Source: Bacteroidetes bacterium CG2_30_32_10 (GTDB lineage: Bacteria > Bacteroidota > Bacteroidia > Bacteroidales > CG2-30-32-10). From it: 16,440 nucleotides of DNA. Below the pieces are notes generated by a model. It saw nothing but the letters and a program-made list of their open reading frames with translations. It was not told the origin of the DNA and searched no databases. This document shows, piece after piece, positions 7,079 to 13,585 of this stretch. Numbering within the stretch: position 1 is the stretch's first letter; every line of letters begins with the position of its first letter. The position numbers were made by a program, and so were the translations under genes. Location of the stretch: contig MNXO01000147.1 in the NCBI GenBank assembly GCA_001872995.1, positions 1 through 16,440 of the forward strand, written 5' to 3'.

Positions 7079-7288
7079 TTATTTAATTATTATTGTTTTA
7101 TTTTGAAACAGGATTTTATCGCCCACACGCAATTTTTTTCGTTTTTGTTTTTCAACAATATTGTTTACCAATGCTTCTCCATTTTCAATTCTTTGATTGG
7201 CTTCGCCACCAGTTTGAACGTACCCTAAAAACTTTAAGAGGTTGTTTAATGTTATATATTCGTGTTTTTTTAATTCAAATTCTATCAT
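7079..7288 (-). CDS. Small S4-domain RNA-binding protein (YbcJ/YaaA-like)
   Basis: The 69-residue protein is essentially one S4 domain: ITLNNLLKFLGYVQTGGEANQRIENGEALVNN followed by a basic strand KQKRKKLRVGDKI. The pattern L-x-x-x-L-K, the TGGEAN turn and VNN correspond to the RNA-contacting helix and loop of S4 folds. Its size matches the stand-alone S4 proteins YbcJ of E. coli and YaaA of Bacillus, whose RNA targets are uncertain. It begins 10 nt after the stop of the 157-codon gene upstream, suggesting co-transcription. Given the Lys/Arg-rich surface strand, a cytoplasmic RNA-binding role is likely but the target is unknown. Confidence 0.85.
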   Translation of the reverse strand: MIEFELKKHEYITLNNLLKFLGYVQTGGEANQRIENGEALVNNIVEKQKRKKLRVGDKILFQNKTIIIK

Positions 7289-7298
7289 AAAATGGGAG

Positions 7299-7772
7299 TT
7301 ATTTTAATGTTTCTAATTCCTTATTGTAATCGTATTGGAGGTCTTCGTGCAGCTTTGCCATGGCATCTTTAATTCTCTTGAGCTGATTGAGGTATATGTT
7401 ATGTAATGCTTGAGTAGCATCAATAACAATATCAGATGCTTTAATTTTTTGACAGAAATAAATAAGTAGTTCGACTTCGGTTTGTGCAATGCTCGAATAC
7501 TTGATATGTTTATTGGTGTTTCTGAGAATCTTCCGTAAGCTTTTTTTGATGTAGTAGTTATTGCTCAGATTTATATCTTCAAAAGCAGTGTTAATTTCGA
7601 CTTTAATATTTTCGATATAAGACTGTTCATCGTGGGCTTGATAAAGCAAATAAGTTAATAGCTCTTTGTTTTCTTTTTTATACTTTGCCAAGCGTAAACA
7701 AAGTGCAATTAAGCGTGTATTTGAACTTTCGTTTAATTCGTTTTTAATTTCATTTAGAGAGGATGCTTTCAT
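7299..7772 (-). CDS. Conserved Bacteroidetes protein of unknown function
   Basis: The 157-residue product has no signal peptide and looks entirely alpha-helical, with a charged Lys/Glu-rich composition. It opens with MKASSLNEIKNEL and contains LRLAKYKKENKELLTYLLYQA and YYIKKSLRKILRNTNKHIKYSS, followed by VELLIYFCQKI. From memory, similar proteins of this length are widespread in Bacteroidetes without an assigned function, and I do not recognise a named domain. It is probably cytoplasmic. It precedes the S4 RNA-binding gene by 10 nt in the same orientation, and the basic helices would be compatible with a nucleic-acid or ribosome partner, but that is inference only. Confidence 0.8.
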   Translation of the reverse strand: MKASSLNEIKNELNESSNTRLIALCLRLAKYKKENKELLTYLLYQAHDEQSYIENIKVEINTAFEDINLSNNYYIKKSLRKILRNTNKHIKYSSIAQTEVELLIYFCQKIKASDIVIDATQALHNIYLNQLKRIKDAMAKLHEDLQYDYNKELETLK

Positions 7773-7814
7773 TGTGTGTTTTATATTTAAGCTTGTTGCT
7801 TAATCATCTGCATT

Positions 7815-7822
7815 CAAAAATA
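7815..7822 (-). promoter_or_regulatory. Candidate -7 box of the 157-codon gene
   Basis: The minus strand reads TATTTTTG, an exact TAnnTTTG match, giving a start near 7809 and a leader of about 37 nt. A second exact match, TAAATTTG, lies at 7886-7893 and would give a leader of about 108 nt. Neither has a TTTG-like -33 box at the normal distance, so which one is used cannot be decided. Confidence 0.3.
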
Positions 7823-7937
7823 ACAAGTAATAGAACAGGTCATTATTCTTGCGATTTCAAGTTCCAGAATACTTATTTTTCTGAGCAAATTTAGTATAAA
7901 AGCATCAATTTCTTTTGTTATTATTATAAAATACTTT

Positions 7938-8765
7938 CTATTCTTTAATAATCTTCTTAAATTCAAATGTTTTCCCATTCTCCAATTTTATCAAGTACAT
8001 TCCTGGTGCAAAGTTGTTTGTTTGCAATGTTGTCTTTTCTTTCAAATTTCCTTTATAAACAACTTGACCCATGCTGTTTATCATTTCAAAAGGGATGTTT
8101 TCAGTATTGCTAGAAAATTCAATGGTTAATTCTGAACTAAATGGATTGGGATAAACATGAATGGTTTTATTGTTTTCAATAGAGTTGATACCCACATTGG
8201 TGAGAATATTTGTTGATGTCCAAGTATGGTTGTCGCCAGAACAAAGCCAAGCATAAGTAGAAACTTTTTTTCCTTCGCCATACCATGGATTCATATAATA
8301 CACATTGTTACCAGTTATGCCATGTCCCACTATAAAATGTCCTCCACCATTTGTCCATCCCCAGCGAATAATGAAAAGTCTATTTGCTTGTATATTGGAT
8401 GAGATATCTGATAGCGATAAAGTAGAAGAAATACCTGTATTAGATAAATATGCAAAGTGAACTAAAATATCTTGAATACTACCAGCAAAACCCCAATTAT
8501 AATTCCAGAAGTTACATCCTTGCTCTGCATTAACACAACAATTAGTAGTTCCGAAATTGTGCCAAGTTGCAACCGAACGCGTATATTCTGCAATGGAACA
8601 TTGCGAAGTGTTGGCAGCATAATAATCTAAAACACATGCAGTAACTGCAGCCCAACACCATTGATCATGTTCTTGAATTACTTCACTAACATTTAATATT
8701 TGTGCCTTCAAGGTGGAATTCGCAAGTAAGGATATTAATAAAACTAATAATATTGCTTTTTTCAT
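7938..8765 (-). CDS. Secreted papain-like cysteine protease (AvrRpt2/C39-like) with T9SS sorting domain
   Basis: The 275-residue product has a signal peptide (1 to about 21, NSTLKAQ), a catalytic domain (about 24-190) and a T9SS type A tail (about 205-275: VYPNPFSSELTIEF, INSMGQVVYKG, APGMYLIKLENG). The nucleophile motif is QEHDQWCWAAV with Cys37 and the oxyanion-hole Gln35. The general base is His143 in GGGHFIVGHG. The third residue is probably Asn159 in YYMNPWYGEG, where relatives often have Asp-Pro. This layout matches the papain-like family that includes the plant-effector protease AvrRpt2 and the Peptidase_C39_2 domains. Additional cysteines (44, 56, 76, 77, 84, 175) may form disulfides. 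It is the last gene of a three-gene minus-strand operon, 3 nt after the stop of the preceding gene. No propeptide of useful length separates signal and catalytic domain, so any inhibition would have to come in trans. Confidence 0.82.
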   Translation of the reverse strand: MKKAILLVLLISLLANSTLKAQILNVSEVIQEHDQWCWAAVTACVLDYYAANTSQCSIAEYTRSVATWHNFGTTNCCVNAEQGCNFWNYNWGFAGSIQDILVHFAYLSNTGISSTLSLSDISSNIQANRLFIIRWGWTNGGGHFIVGHGITGNNVYYMNPWYGEGKKVSTYAWLCSGDNHTWTSTNILTNVGINSIENNKTIHVYPNPFSSELTIEFSSNTENIPFEMINSMGQVVYKGNLKEKTTLQTNNFAPGMYLIKLENGKTFEFKKIIKE

Positions 8766-8768
8766 CGC

Positions 8769-9338
8769 TTAATTGTTTTTTATCAAGTTAATAATGTCTG
8801 TCAAATCATATAAATTGCTATTGGCATTTTCTATTGGAACAAACTTTAATTGGTTTTGGGTATTTACTTCCATCAAAAAATCTGATTTAAGTTCATAAAC
8901 TCTAAGTAAACCAATTGTCTGATTTGTCTTTTTTGCTAAAAAAGCTTTGGCAAGTATACTTGCTCCATAATCTACTGCTTTATATACTCCATCTTCGTTT
9001 ATAATAGTTAACAAAGAGCGGTATTCGTTATCAACAACCACAGGAACTCTCCATGTGTTGGTAAATATAATGCTTGTATCTTTCAAGGTATATATTTTAA
9101 TAAGAGGAGCGAAAGAGATTTTCTCAAATTCAGCTTTGTTATTGAAACCATAATCGTTTAAATTCGCTTCGGGAATATTGTCAATCAATAAATGAATTTG
9201 GTTTTTGGCTGTTCGCAATATCGAATCTGTTTCGGAATTTTGAAATAGTACATCACTTTTGTTTTGCTGCGAAAAAGCAATGGTATTGACAGTAATTACC
9301 ATTATTAAAGTTAAAAGCAGCATTAGTATCTTTTTCAT
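8769..9338 (-). CDS. Secreted protein of unknown function between the LRR and protease genes
   Basis: I do not recognise this protein. From the ATG at 9338 it has 189 residues. An in-frame ATG at 9365 would add nine polar residues before the signal peptide, so I prefer the later start, which gives MKKILMLLLTLIMVITVNTIAFSQ with cleavage near FSQ. The mature part is a single mixed alpha/beta domain without cysteines: NIPEANLNDYGFNNKAEFEK, then beta-rich stretches (APLIKIYTLKD, FTNTWRVPVVVDNEYRSLLTI, VYKAVDYGASILAKAF) and a Leu/Ile-rich end. No lipobox, T9SS tail or membrane helix follows, so a periplasmic location is likely. The gene sits between an LRR protein and a papain-like protease that lacks a propeptide. 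An inhibitor or folding-partner role is conceivable but untested. Confidence 0.75.
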   Translation of the reverse strand: MKKILMLLLTLIMVITVNTIAFSQQNKSDVLFQNSETDSILRTAKNQIHLLIDNIPEANLNDYGFNNKAEFEKISFAPLIKIYTLKDTSIIFTNTWRVPVVVDNEYRSLLTIINEDGVYKAVDYGASILAKAFLAKKTNQTIGLLRVYELKSDFLMEVNTQNQLKFVPIENANSNLYDLTDIINLIKNN

Positions 9339-9371
9339 AATTATTTGATTTTGGTTTATTTTCATAAAGGT

Positions 9372-11507
9372 TTATTTGAACATTTTGTGTTCGGTTGCCC
9401 AGGAAGCAGTAATGTCTTTTTCCCATTTATCAGTTTTAGCTAAAGTTTTTTCGAGTTGAGTAGCATTCACCACTATTTTTTTAAGCAGCGGGTTTTTAGA
9501 GCAGTTCAGCAACACCAAAGAATCATTTTTGCTGACATCTAAAGATTTGAGCTCATTCTCGCTACAGAGCAATTCGCTTAGTGCAATATTTTTAGTAACA
9601 TCTATTGTTTTCAGATTGTTTTTAACACAGCTTAATTTTGTTAAAGCAATATTGTATGTCAAAATTAATGATTTGATTTGGTTCTCATCGCAGAGTAATT
9701 CAGTTAAAAGCGTATTTTTGCTGGCATCTATAGATTGCAGATTGTTGTTATAACACCACAATTCCGTTAAGGCTGCATTCTTGCTAAGATCAAGAGAAGT
9801 AAGTTTATTGGAATAACATTCAATGTTTGTAAGTGAAGGGCATTTATTAACAATCAGATTCACTAGCTGATTATTGTCGCAACTTAAATAGGTAAGAGAA
9901 CTATTTTTGGATAGGTCAAGAGATTTAAGCATATTGTTGTTGCAATACAAGACAGTTAGGTTTGGATTATTAGTGAGCACTAATGAAGTGAGCTGGTTTT
10001 TATTACACCAAATAGATTCTAAATCGGGGTTCATACCAACATCAAGTGTTGCAAGTTTATTATCTCCGCACCCTAATTTTGTTAAAAGGGTACATTTACT
10101 AATATCTAAGCTGATAAGTTGAGAAGATTCGCAATATAATTCTGTCAATGCATTATTATTGCTTAAGTCGATGGTTTTCTTTTGATTTTGGAATTCCCAT
10201 AAATCATTTAAAGAATTGTTTTTAATGCCCTCAATGTCGGTTCTTTGACCGCCACAGCTCAATTTTGTTAAAGCGGTATTTTTTGTAACATCAATGGATG
10301 AAAGCAAATTAAATTCGCAGTATAATTCTGTTAAATTAATATTTTTACTGACATCCAAAGTTTTGAGTTTGTTTTCTGAACACCACAAATATAACAATGC
10401 GCTGTTTTTATTGATATCTAATGAAGTGAGTTGATTGCTAAAACAGTATAAAATAGTCAAAGCAGTGTTTTTAGTAACATCTATGTTGGTGAGTTGGTTG
10501 TTTTCACATTGTATTTTTGTTAAGACCACATTTTTAGAAACATCTAAAGCAGTGAGTTGATTGTTGTGGCAGCTTAAATTGGTCAATGCAATGTTTTTTC
10601 CAAGCGATAAACTAGTTAGGTAGTTGAACCCGCAATCTAAATAGGTCAATGCATTATTTTTGGTAAGATTGATAGACGTGAGCTTGTTGTTATAACAGAG
10701 AATTTTGGTAATAGCAATATTTTTACTTACATCTAGAGTTGTAAGTTGGTTATTAAAACATTGTAATTTCGTCAATGCATTATTTTTACTAAGATTTAAA
10801 GTAGTGATTTTATTGTTAGCACAACTTAAATTGATTAACGCAGTATTTTTGATAAGATTAAGTTCTGAGAGTGAATTGTAGCCACAATCTAAATGAGTTA
10901 AATTGGTGTTTTGTGTTACATCAATTGTTGTCAACTTATTGCCAGAGCATCCTAAAACAGATAAAGCATTGTTCTTACTAACATCGATGGATGTAAGCAG
11001 ATTGTTATAACATTGAATAGTGGTTAAATGTAGGTTTTTACTAAAATCTAAATTTATAAGCTGATTATTGGCACAACAAACATAAGTTAATTCTTTGTTT
11101 TTGCTCAAATTTAGCGTTGTCAGGTAATTATATCCACAATCAAGGTAAGTGAGAGCAACATTTTTGCTAATATCAATACTGACGAGTTGGTTGTCCATGC
11201 AAATAAGACTAGACAAAGCCGTGTTTTTACTTAAATCTAGGGTGGTGAGTTGATTGTTGGCACAATTTAAATAAATCAAATCAGTAAATGCTGCTATGCC
11301 CTCTAAATTCTTAATGTTTTTTGAATTAATCATTAAAGAATCAACCAGTTTTGCTTCACTATGTTGTATTTGACCATCGTTATTTTTATCAACTCCTTGC
11401 ATTATTAATGATTTTTTAAAATTAACATCGGGAATGTTAATATTTTGAGACTGTAACGTCATTAATATAAAGGACATACTTAATATTACAAGGATTGGTT
11501 TTTTCAT
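9372..11507 (-). CDS. Secreted leucine-rich-repeat protein with EF-hand-like loop
   Basis: The 711-residue protein has a signal peptide (1 to about 21, MTLQSQ), a short capping region, and 29 consecutive repeats of 21 residues (76-683; one has 20) with consensus aLTxLxCxxNxLTxLDlSkN. Repeat position 7 is Cys in 28 of 29 repeats. The cap holds an EF-hand-like loop at 40-51 (D-x-N-x-D-G-x-I-x-x-x-E), likely to bind calcium and stabilise the solenoid. Repeats 3-14 show a four-repeat super-period. Repeats 17-18 are degenerate. The final 28 residues (QLEKTLAKTDKWEKDITASW onward) form a short cap, and no T9SS tail or lipobox is visible, so the final location is unclear. LRR solenoids of this kind bind proteins or glycans. 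As first gene of the operon, it is followed 6 nt later by a small secreted protein and then by a protease with a T9SS tail. Confidence 0.9.
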   Translation of the reverse strand: MKKPILVILSMSFILMTLQSQNINIPDVNFKKSLIMQGVDKNNDGQIQHSEAKLVDSLMINSKNIKNLEGIAAFTDLIYLNCANNQLTTLDLSKNTALSSLICMDNQLVSIDISKNVALTYLDCGYNYLTTLNLSKNKELTYVCCANNQLINLDFSKNLHLTTIQCYNNLLTSIDVSKNNALSVLGCSGNKLTTIDVTQNTNLTHLDCGYNSLSELNLIKNTALINLSCANNKITTLNLSKNNALTKLQCFNNQLTTLDVSKNIAITKILCYNNKLTSINLTKNNALTYLDCGFNYLTSLSLGKNIALTNLSCHNNQLTALDVSKNVVLTKIQCENNQLTNIDVTKNTALTILYCFSNQLTSLDINKNSALLYLWCSENKLKTLDVSKNINLTELYCEFNLLSSIDVTKNTALTKLSCGGQRTDIEGIKNNSLNDLWEFQNQKKTIDLSNNNALTELYCESSQLISLDISKCTLLTKLGCGDNKLATLDVGMNPDLESIWCNKNQLTSLVLTNNPNLTVLYCNNNMLKSLDLSKNSSLTYLSCDNNQLVNLIVNKCPSLTNIECYSNKLTSLDLSKNAALTELWCYNNNLQSIDASKNTLLTELLCDENQIKSLILTYNIALTKLSCVKNNLKTIDVTKNIALSELLCSENELKSLDVSKNDSLVLLNCSKNPLLKKIVVNATQLEKTLAKTDKWEKDITASWATEHKMFK
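9459..11282 (-). repeat. 29 leucine-rich repeats of 21 codons
   Basis: The reading frame for residues 76-683 is built of 63-nt coding repeats, all 21 codons long except repeat 18 (20 codons). Within them residues 118-369 (10401-11156) show a 252-nt higher-order period covering three copies of a four-repeat block. The ends of the tract are marked by LEGIAAFTDL before it and by SKNPLLKKIVV in the last repeat. Confidence 0.85.
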
Positions 11508-11839
11508 GGGTGTATGTTAATTTTTCGACTTTATGACCACCAGTAATGCTTTATAAATAGTTAACTTGCTTTGTTTCTATACTTATTGGTAGGTAAACTT
11601 TTGTTTATATTCATTTTAGAAAAATAATTGTTAATTGTTAAATGTAAACTTGAGGTTAAAATTGAATGGTATTAAATAATACAAAAATACACAAACCCAT
11701 CATAAGATACACCCTAAATTATAAAAAATATTGCCATAAAAGAAAAAATAACGATTGCTTGAATTTTTGGTGTCTATTCGCAAAGTTTTCGGTATATGCG
11801 GGTTAAAAAGCTTAATAAAAAAAGTATTTCTTAATAGTG
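11508..11839. other. Intergenic region upstream of the LRR operon
   Basis: This 332-nt A/T-rich gap lies between the start of the LRR gene and the 3' end of a small membrane-protein gene. Both are on the minus strand. The only signal seen is the -7 box at 11682-11689. No open frame of useful length, no strong hairpin with a T-tract and no RNA gene was recognised. Confidence 0.6.
11682..11689 (-). promoter_or_regulatory. Candidate -7 box of the LRR-protease operon
   Basis: The minus strand reads TATTTTTG, an exact TAnnTTTG match. A start near 11676 would give a rather long leader of about 170 nt before the LRR ATG at 11507. No -33 element is seen at the expected distance. The long leader could host post-transcriptional control, but no defined structure was identified. 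Confidence 0.3.
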
Positions 11840-12115
11840 TTATACTTCTTTATTTTCTTTTTTATCAAAACCGTCTTTTACCCATAGAAACATAGCAACA
11901 AGTAGCCAGTAAAAGCCAGTAAATACTGCAAGATAGCTTATAAATTTTTCTATTAATCCATATCTATCGAGCAATGAAAAAAGTAGCATGCCAATACCCA
12001 TCATATACAAAGACATAAAAAGTCTTTTCAATCCAGGATTTATTTTTTTAAGACCGTTGTATAGTGAGTTTATTTTGCCTTTGTTAGTGGCATTTTCGGG
12101 TAAATTTTCTTCCAT
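11840..12115 (-). CDS. Small two-helix membrane protein of unknown function
   Basis: The 91-residue product has a polar, basic N-terminus (about 1-30) and two transmembrane helices (about 31-49, LFMSLYMMGIGMLLFSLLD, and about 57-79, FISYLAVFTGFYWLLVAMFLW). It ends in a charged tail KDGFDKKENKEV. The basic stretch ahead of helix 1 and the charged tail suggest that both ends face the cytoplasm. Small proteins of this type are frequent in Bacteroidetes and no function is known. It lies 117 nt downstream of the DUF1287 gene in the same orientation. An 8-3-8 palindrome sits between the two genes. Confidence 0.7.
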   Translation of the reverse strand: MEENLPENATNKGKINSLYNGLKKINPGLKRLFMSLYMMGIGMLLFSLLDRYGLIEKFISYLAVFTGFYWLLVAMFLWVKDGFDKKENKEV

Positions 12116-12158
12116 AATGATTTCTTTTAAGGGTAGTTTGCACTTTAATTTGATGATA

Positions 12159-12177
12159 TATATTGATTTTCAATATA
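12159..12177. promoter_or_regulatory. Perfect 8-bp inverted repeat ahead of the small membrane-protein gene
   Basis: The arms TATATTGA (12159-12166) and TCAATATA (12170-12177) are perfectly complementary, with a TTT spacer. It lies about 44 nt upstream of the ATG of the 91-codon gene and 56 nt past the stop of the DUF1287 gene. It could be an operator or a weak A/T-rich hairpin. No T-tract typical of a terminator follows directly. Confidence 0.35.
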
Positions 12178-12232
12178 AATTAATAGCATTAATATTAAGT
12201 ATAAAAGTATAACCTTTTTTATAAAAAACAAA

Positions 12233-12811
12233 TCATTTGTAGAAATAATGTCCAATTATTTTGTAGGTAAATAAACAATCTGAAATTTCTTGTCCATTAC
12301 CAATGTTATGGGCTATTAAATATCTTTTTCCATCATTCGACTTAAGATTGACAACAATTCCTATATGGGTAATTGCTCCACCAAGATTCCACACCACAAT
12401 ATCTCCAGGTATATAATCATTAGGCTCTTTGCTAATCTTCTTTATGGTGCCAAAACGGTTAAAGAAAGTCATAAGATTAGGAACTCTACGATGGTCAATA
12501 TTAGAATCAGTTTTTTTAAGTCCCCATATTTTAGGATATTTATCGAAGTTCGCAAGCATATCTTCATGAACTTTTTGTTGCAAATCAATATCTAGTTTTC
12601 GGTATGCTCTAATAATTAAATCTGTGCAAACTCCCATATTAGAAGGCACATCGCCACCAGGGTATTTTATCACAAAATAATCTGGTGTATATACTACTTT
12701 CTGCAAAGTTAATTCAATTGCTGCATTGGAAAGCTTCAAAGCAAAATCATCTTGAGCGCTAAGGGTGTTTATTATACTTGATAGTATTAATAAAAAAGCG
12801 ATTTTTTTCAT
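12233..12811 (-). CDS. Exported DUF1287 family protein
   Basis: The 192-residue protein has a signal peptide (1 to about 20, cleavage near LSAQ) and the full set of DUF1287 landmarks: YPGGDVPSNMGVCTDLIIRAYR with Cys62, NIDHRRVPNL with His107, PGDIVVWNLGG (135-145), THIGIVV with His149, and LIAHNIGNGQE with His168. The family resembles the NlpC/P60-type cysteine hydrolase fold. Cys62 and the later His residues are the natural candidates for a catalytic set acting on cell-wall peptides in the periplasm, but the reaction has not been settled to my knowledge. Length is normal. A -7 box lies 33 nt upstream, and the gene is divergent from the arrestin-like gene at 13039. The small membrane-protein gene follows it. 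Confidence 0.85.
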   Translation of the reverse strand: MKKIAFLLILSSIINTLSAQDDFALKLSNAAIELTLQKVVYTPDYFVIKYPGGDVPSNMGVCTDLIIRAYRKLDIDLQQKVHEDMLANFDKYPKIWGLKKTDSNIDHRRVPNLMTFFNRFGTIKKISKEPNDYIPGDIVVWNLGGAITHIGIVVNLKSNDGKRYLIAHNIGNGQEISDCLFTYKIIGHYFYK

Positions 12812-12844
12812 TTCAATTAGAATTGATTCAAATGTTTAGTATAA

Positions 12845-12852
12845 CAAACTTA
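12845..12852 (-). promoter_or_regulatory. Candidate -7 box of the DUF1287 gene
   Basis: The minus strand reads TAAGTTTG, an exact TAnnTTTG match. Transcription would start near 12839 with a leader of about 27 nt. No -33 TTTG is present at the expected spacing. It points away from the box at 12914-12921, so the gap appears to be a true divergent promoter region. Confidence 0.35.
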
Positions 12853-12913
12853 AATAAATATTTGCAATTTTTGGGTTTTCTGTAATTTTCTAAAAAAATA
12901 TCAATTAAATGGC

Positions 12914-12921
12914 TATATTTG
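12914..12921 (+). promoter_or_regulatory. Candidate -7 box of the arrestin-like gene
   Basis: TATATTTG matches TAnnTTTG exactly. The start would lie near 12927, giving a leader of about 110 nt before the ATG at 13039. The expected -33 position has no good TTTG element, so this is tentative. Confidence 0.35.
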
Positions 12922-13038
12922 TGAATGATACTTAGTATTTGCTTTAAATAAAAAAATAAAACAAATACAACCAAACTAAAACAATAATGATGTATATTTA
13001 CCAATAAATCTATTTATAAATCTAAAACAAACAAATTT

Positions 13039-13500
13039 ATGGGACTATTTTCAAATTTAATTAACAAAATCACTGGTGGTGGAGCAAAAGTTACAGTTAT
13101 AGCTGAGAATCCTAAGCTAACCGGAATATTTAAAGTAAATGTAAAAGCTATTGTAGCAGATGGCGACCTTAAAATTGAGAAAGTTTATCTTTATCTCAGA
13201 AGCATTGAAAAAACAAGAGTTAGAAACGTTCAATTTCCTGCAACTTCAACACAATCGGCTCAGCAACGCGATGTAAATGGCGAAGAAGAAGTCTCTAAGA
13301 CCGAATTTGTAGTAGCTCCAGCTCAAACATTAACTGGTAAACAAGAATACAATTGGACTGCAGATGTTCAATTGCCACCAAATGCACTACCTACATATAT
13401 GGGTAAAAATGCTTGGTATGAATGGGAAATATTGGCAGGTCTCGATGCACCTGGCAACGACCCTGATTCTGGTTGGATAAAATTGATGCTCGTTAATTAA
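13039..13500 (+). CDS. Small arrestin-like (Spo0M-type) beta-sandwich protein
   Basis: The 153-residue protein has no signal peptide and is probably cytoplasmic. It is predicted to be a beta-sandwich: KVTVIAENPKLTGIFKVNVKAIV, LKIEKVYLYLRSIEKTRV, KQEYNWTADVQLPPNALPTYMGKNAWYEWEILAGLDAPGNDPDSGWIKLML. The second half, with its LPPNALPTY turn, the W-Y-E-W strand and GLDAPGNDPDSGW, resembles the arrestin-like fold of Spo0M-type proteins and related beta-sandwich domains. Such proteins often act as scaffolds, and a specific role here is unknown. Length is that of a single arrestin half, shorter than Spo0M. A hairpin terminator follows 17 nt after the stop. The region upstream is a divergent promoter. 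Confidence 0.65.
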   Translation: MGLFSNLINKITGGGAKVTVIAENPKLTGIFKVNVKAIVADGDLKIEKVYLYLRSIEKTRVRNVQFPATSTQSAQQRDVNGEEEVSKTEFVVAPAQTLTGKQEYNWTADVQLPPNALPTYMGKNAWYEWEILAGLDAPGNDPDSGWIKLMLVN

Positions 13501-13517
13501 TGATTGGTTTTTATTAT

Positions 13518-13543
13518 AGCCTTGCCGCATAAGCGACAGGGCT
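13518..13543 (+). terminator. Hairpin terminator after the arrestin-like gene
   Basis: AGCCTTG (13518-13524) pairs with CAGGGCT (13537-13543) with one G-T wobble. Inside it CGC (13526-13528) pairs with GCG (13533-13535) around an ATAA loop. A T-rich stretch TTGTTATT follows, and TTTTTATTAT precedes it. It is the clearest G/C-rich hairpin outside genes in the window and sits 17 nt past the stop at 13500. It may partly stop transcription before the gene at 13586. Confidence 0.6.
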
Positions 13544-13585
13544 TTGTTATTAAAGAAATTATTAATCACTTTAAACCATTTAACA

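Noticed and set aside
9339..9365. Earlier ATG at 9365 for the unknown secreted protein
   Set aside because: It adds nine polar residues before an otherwise standard signal peptide; the ATG at 9338 is more likely, though the earlier one cannot be excluded.
9459..11282. The 63-nt repeats considered as a CRISPR or satellite array
   Set aside because: The repeats keep one reading frame and encode a regular LRR consensus with divergent DNA; there are no identical direct repeats with spacers.
13544..13585. Earlier ATG at 13544 as the start of the small secreted protein
   Set aside because: It would put a non-signal-like extension ahead of a clean signal peptide and starts directly at the edge of the hairpin terminator.
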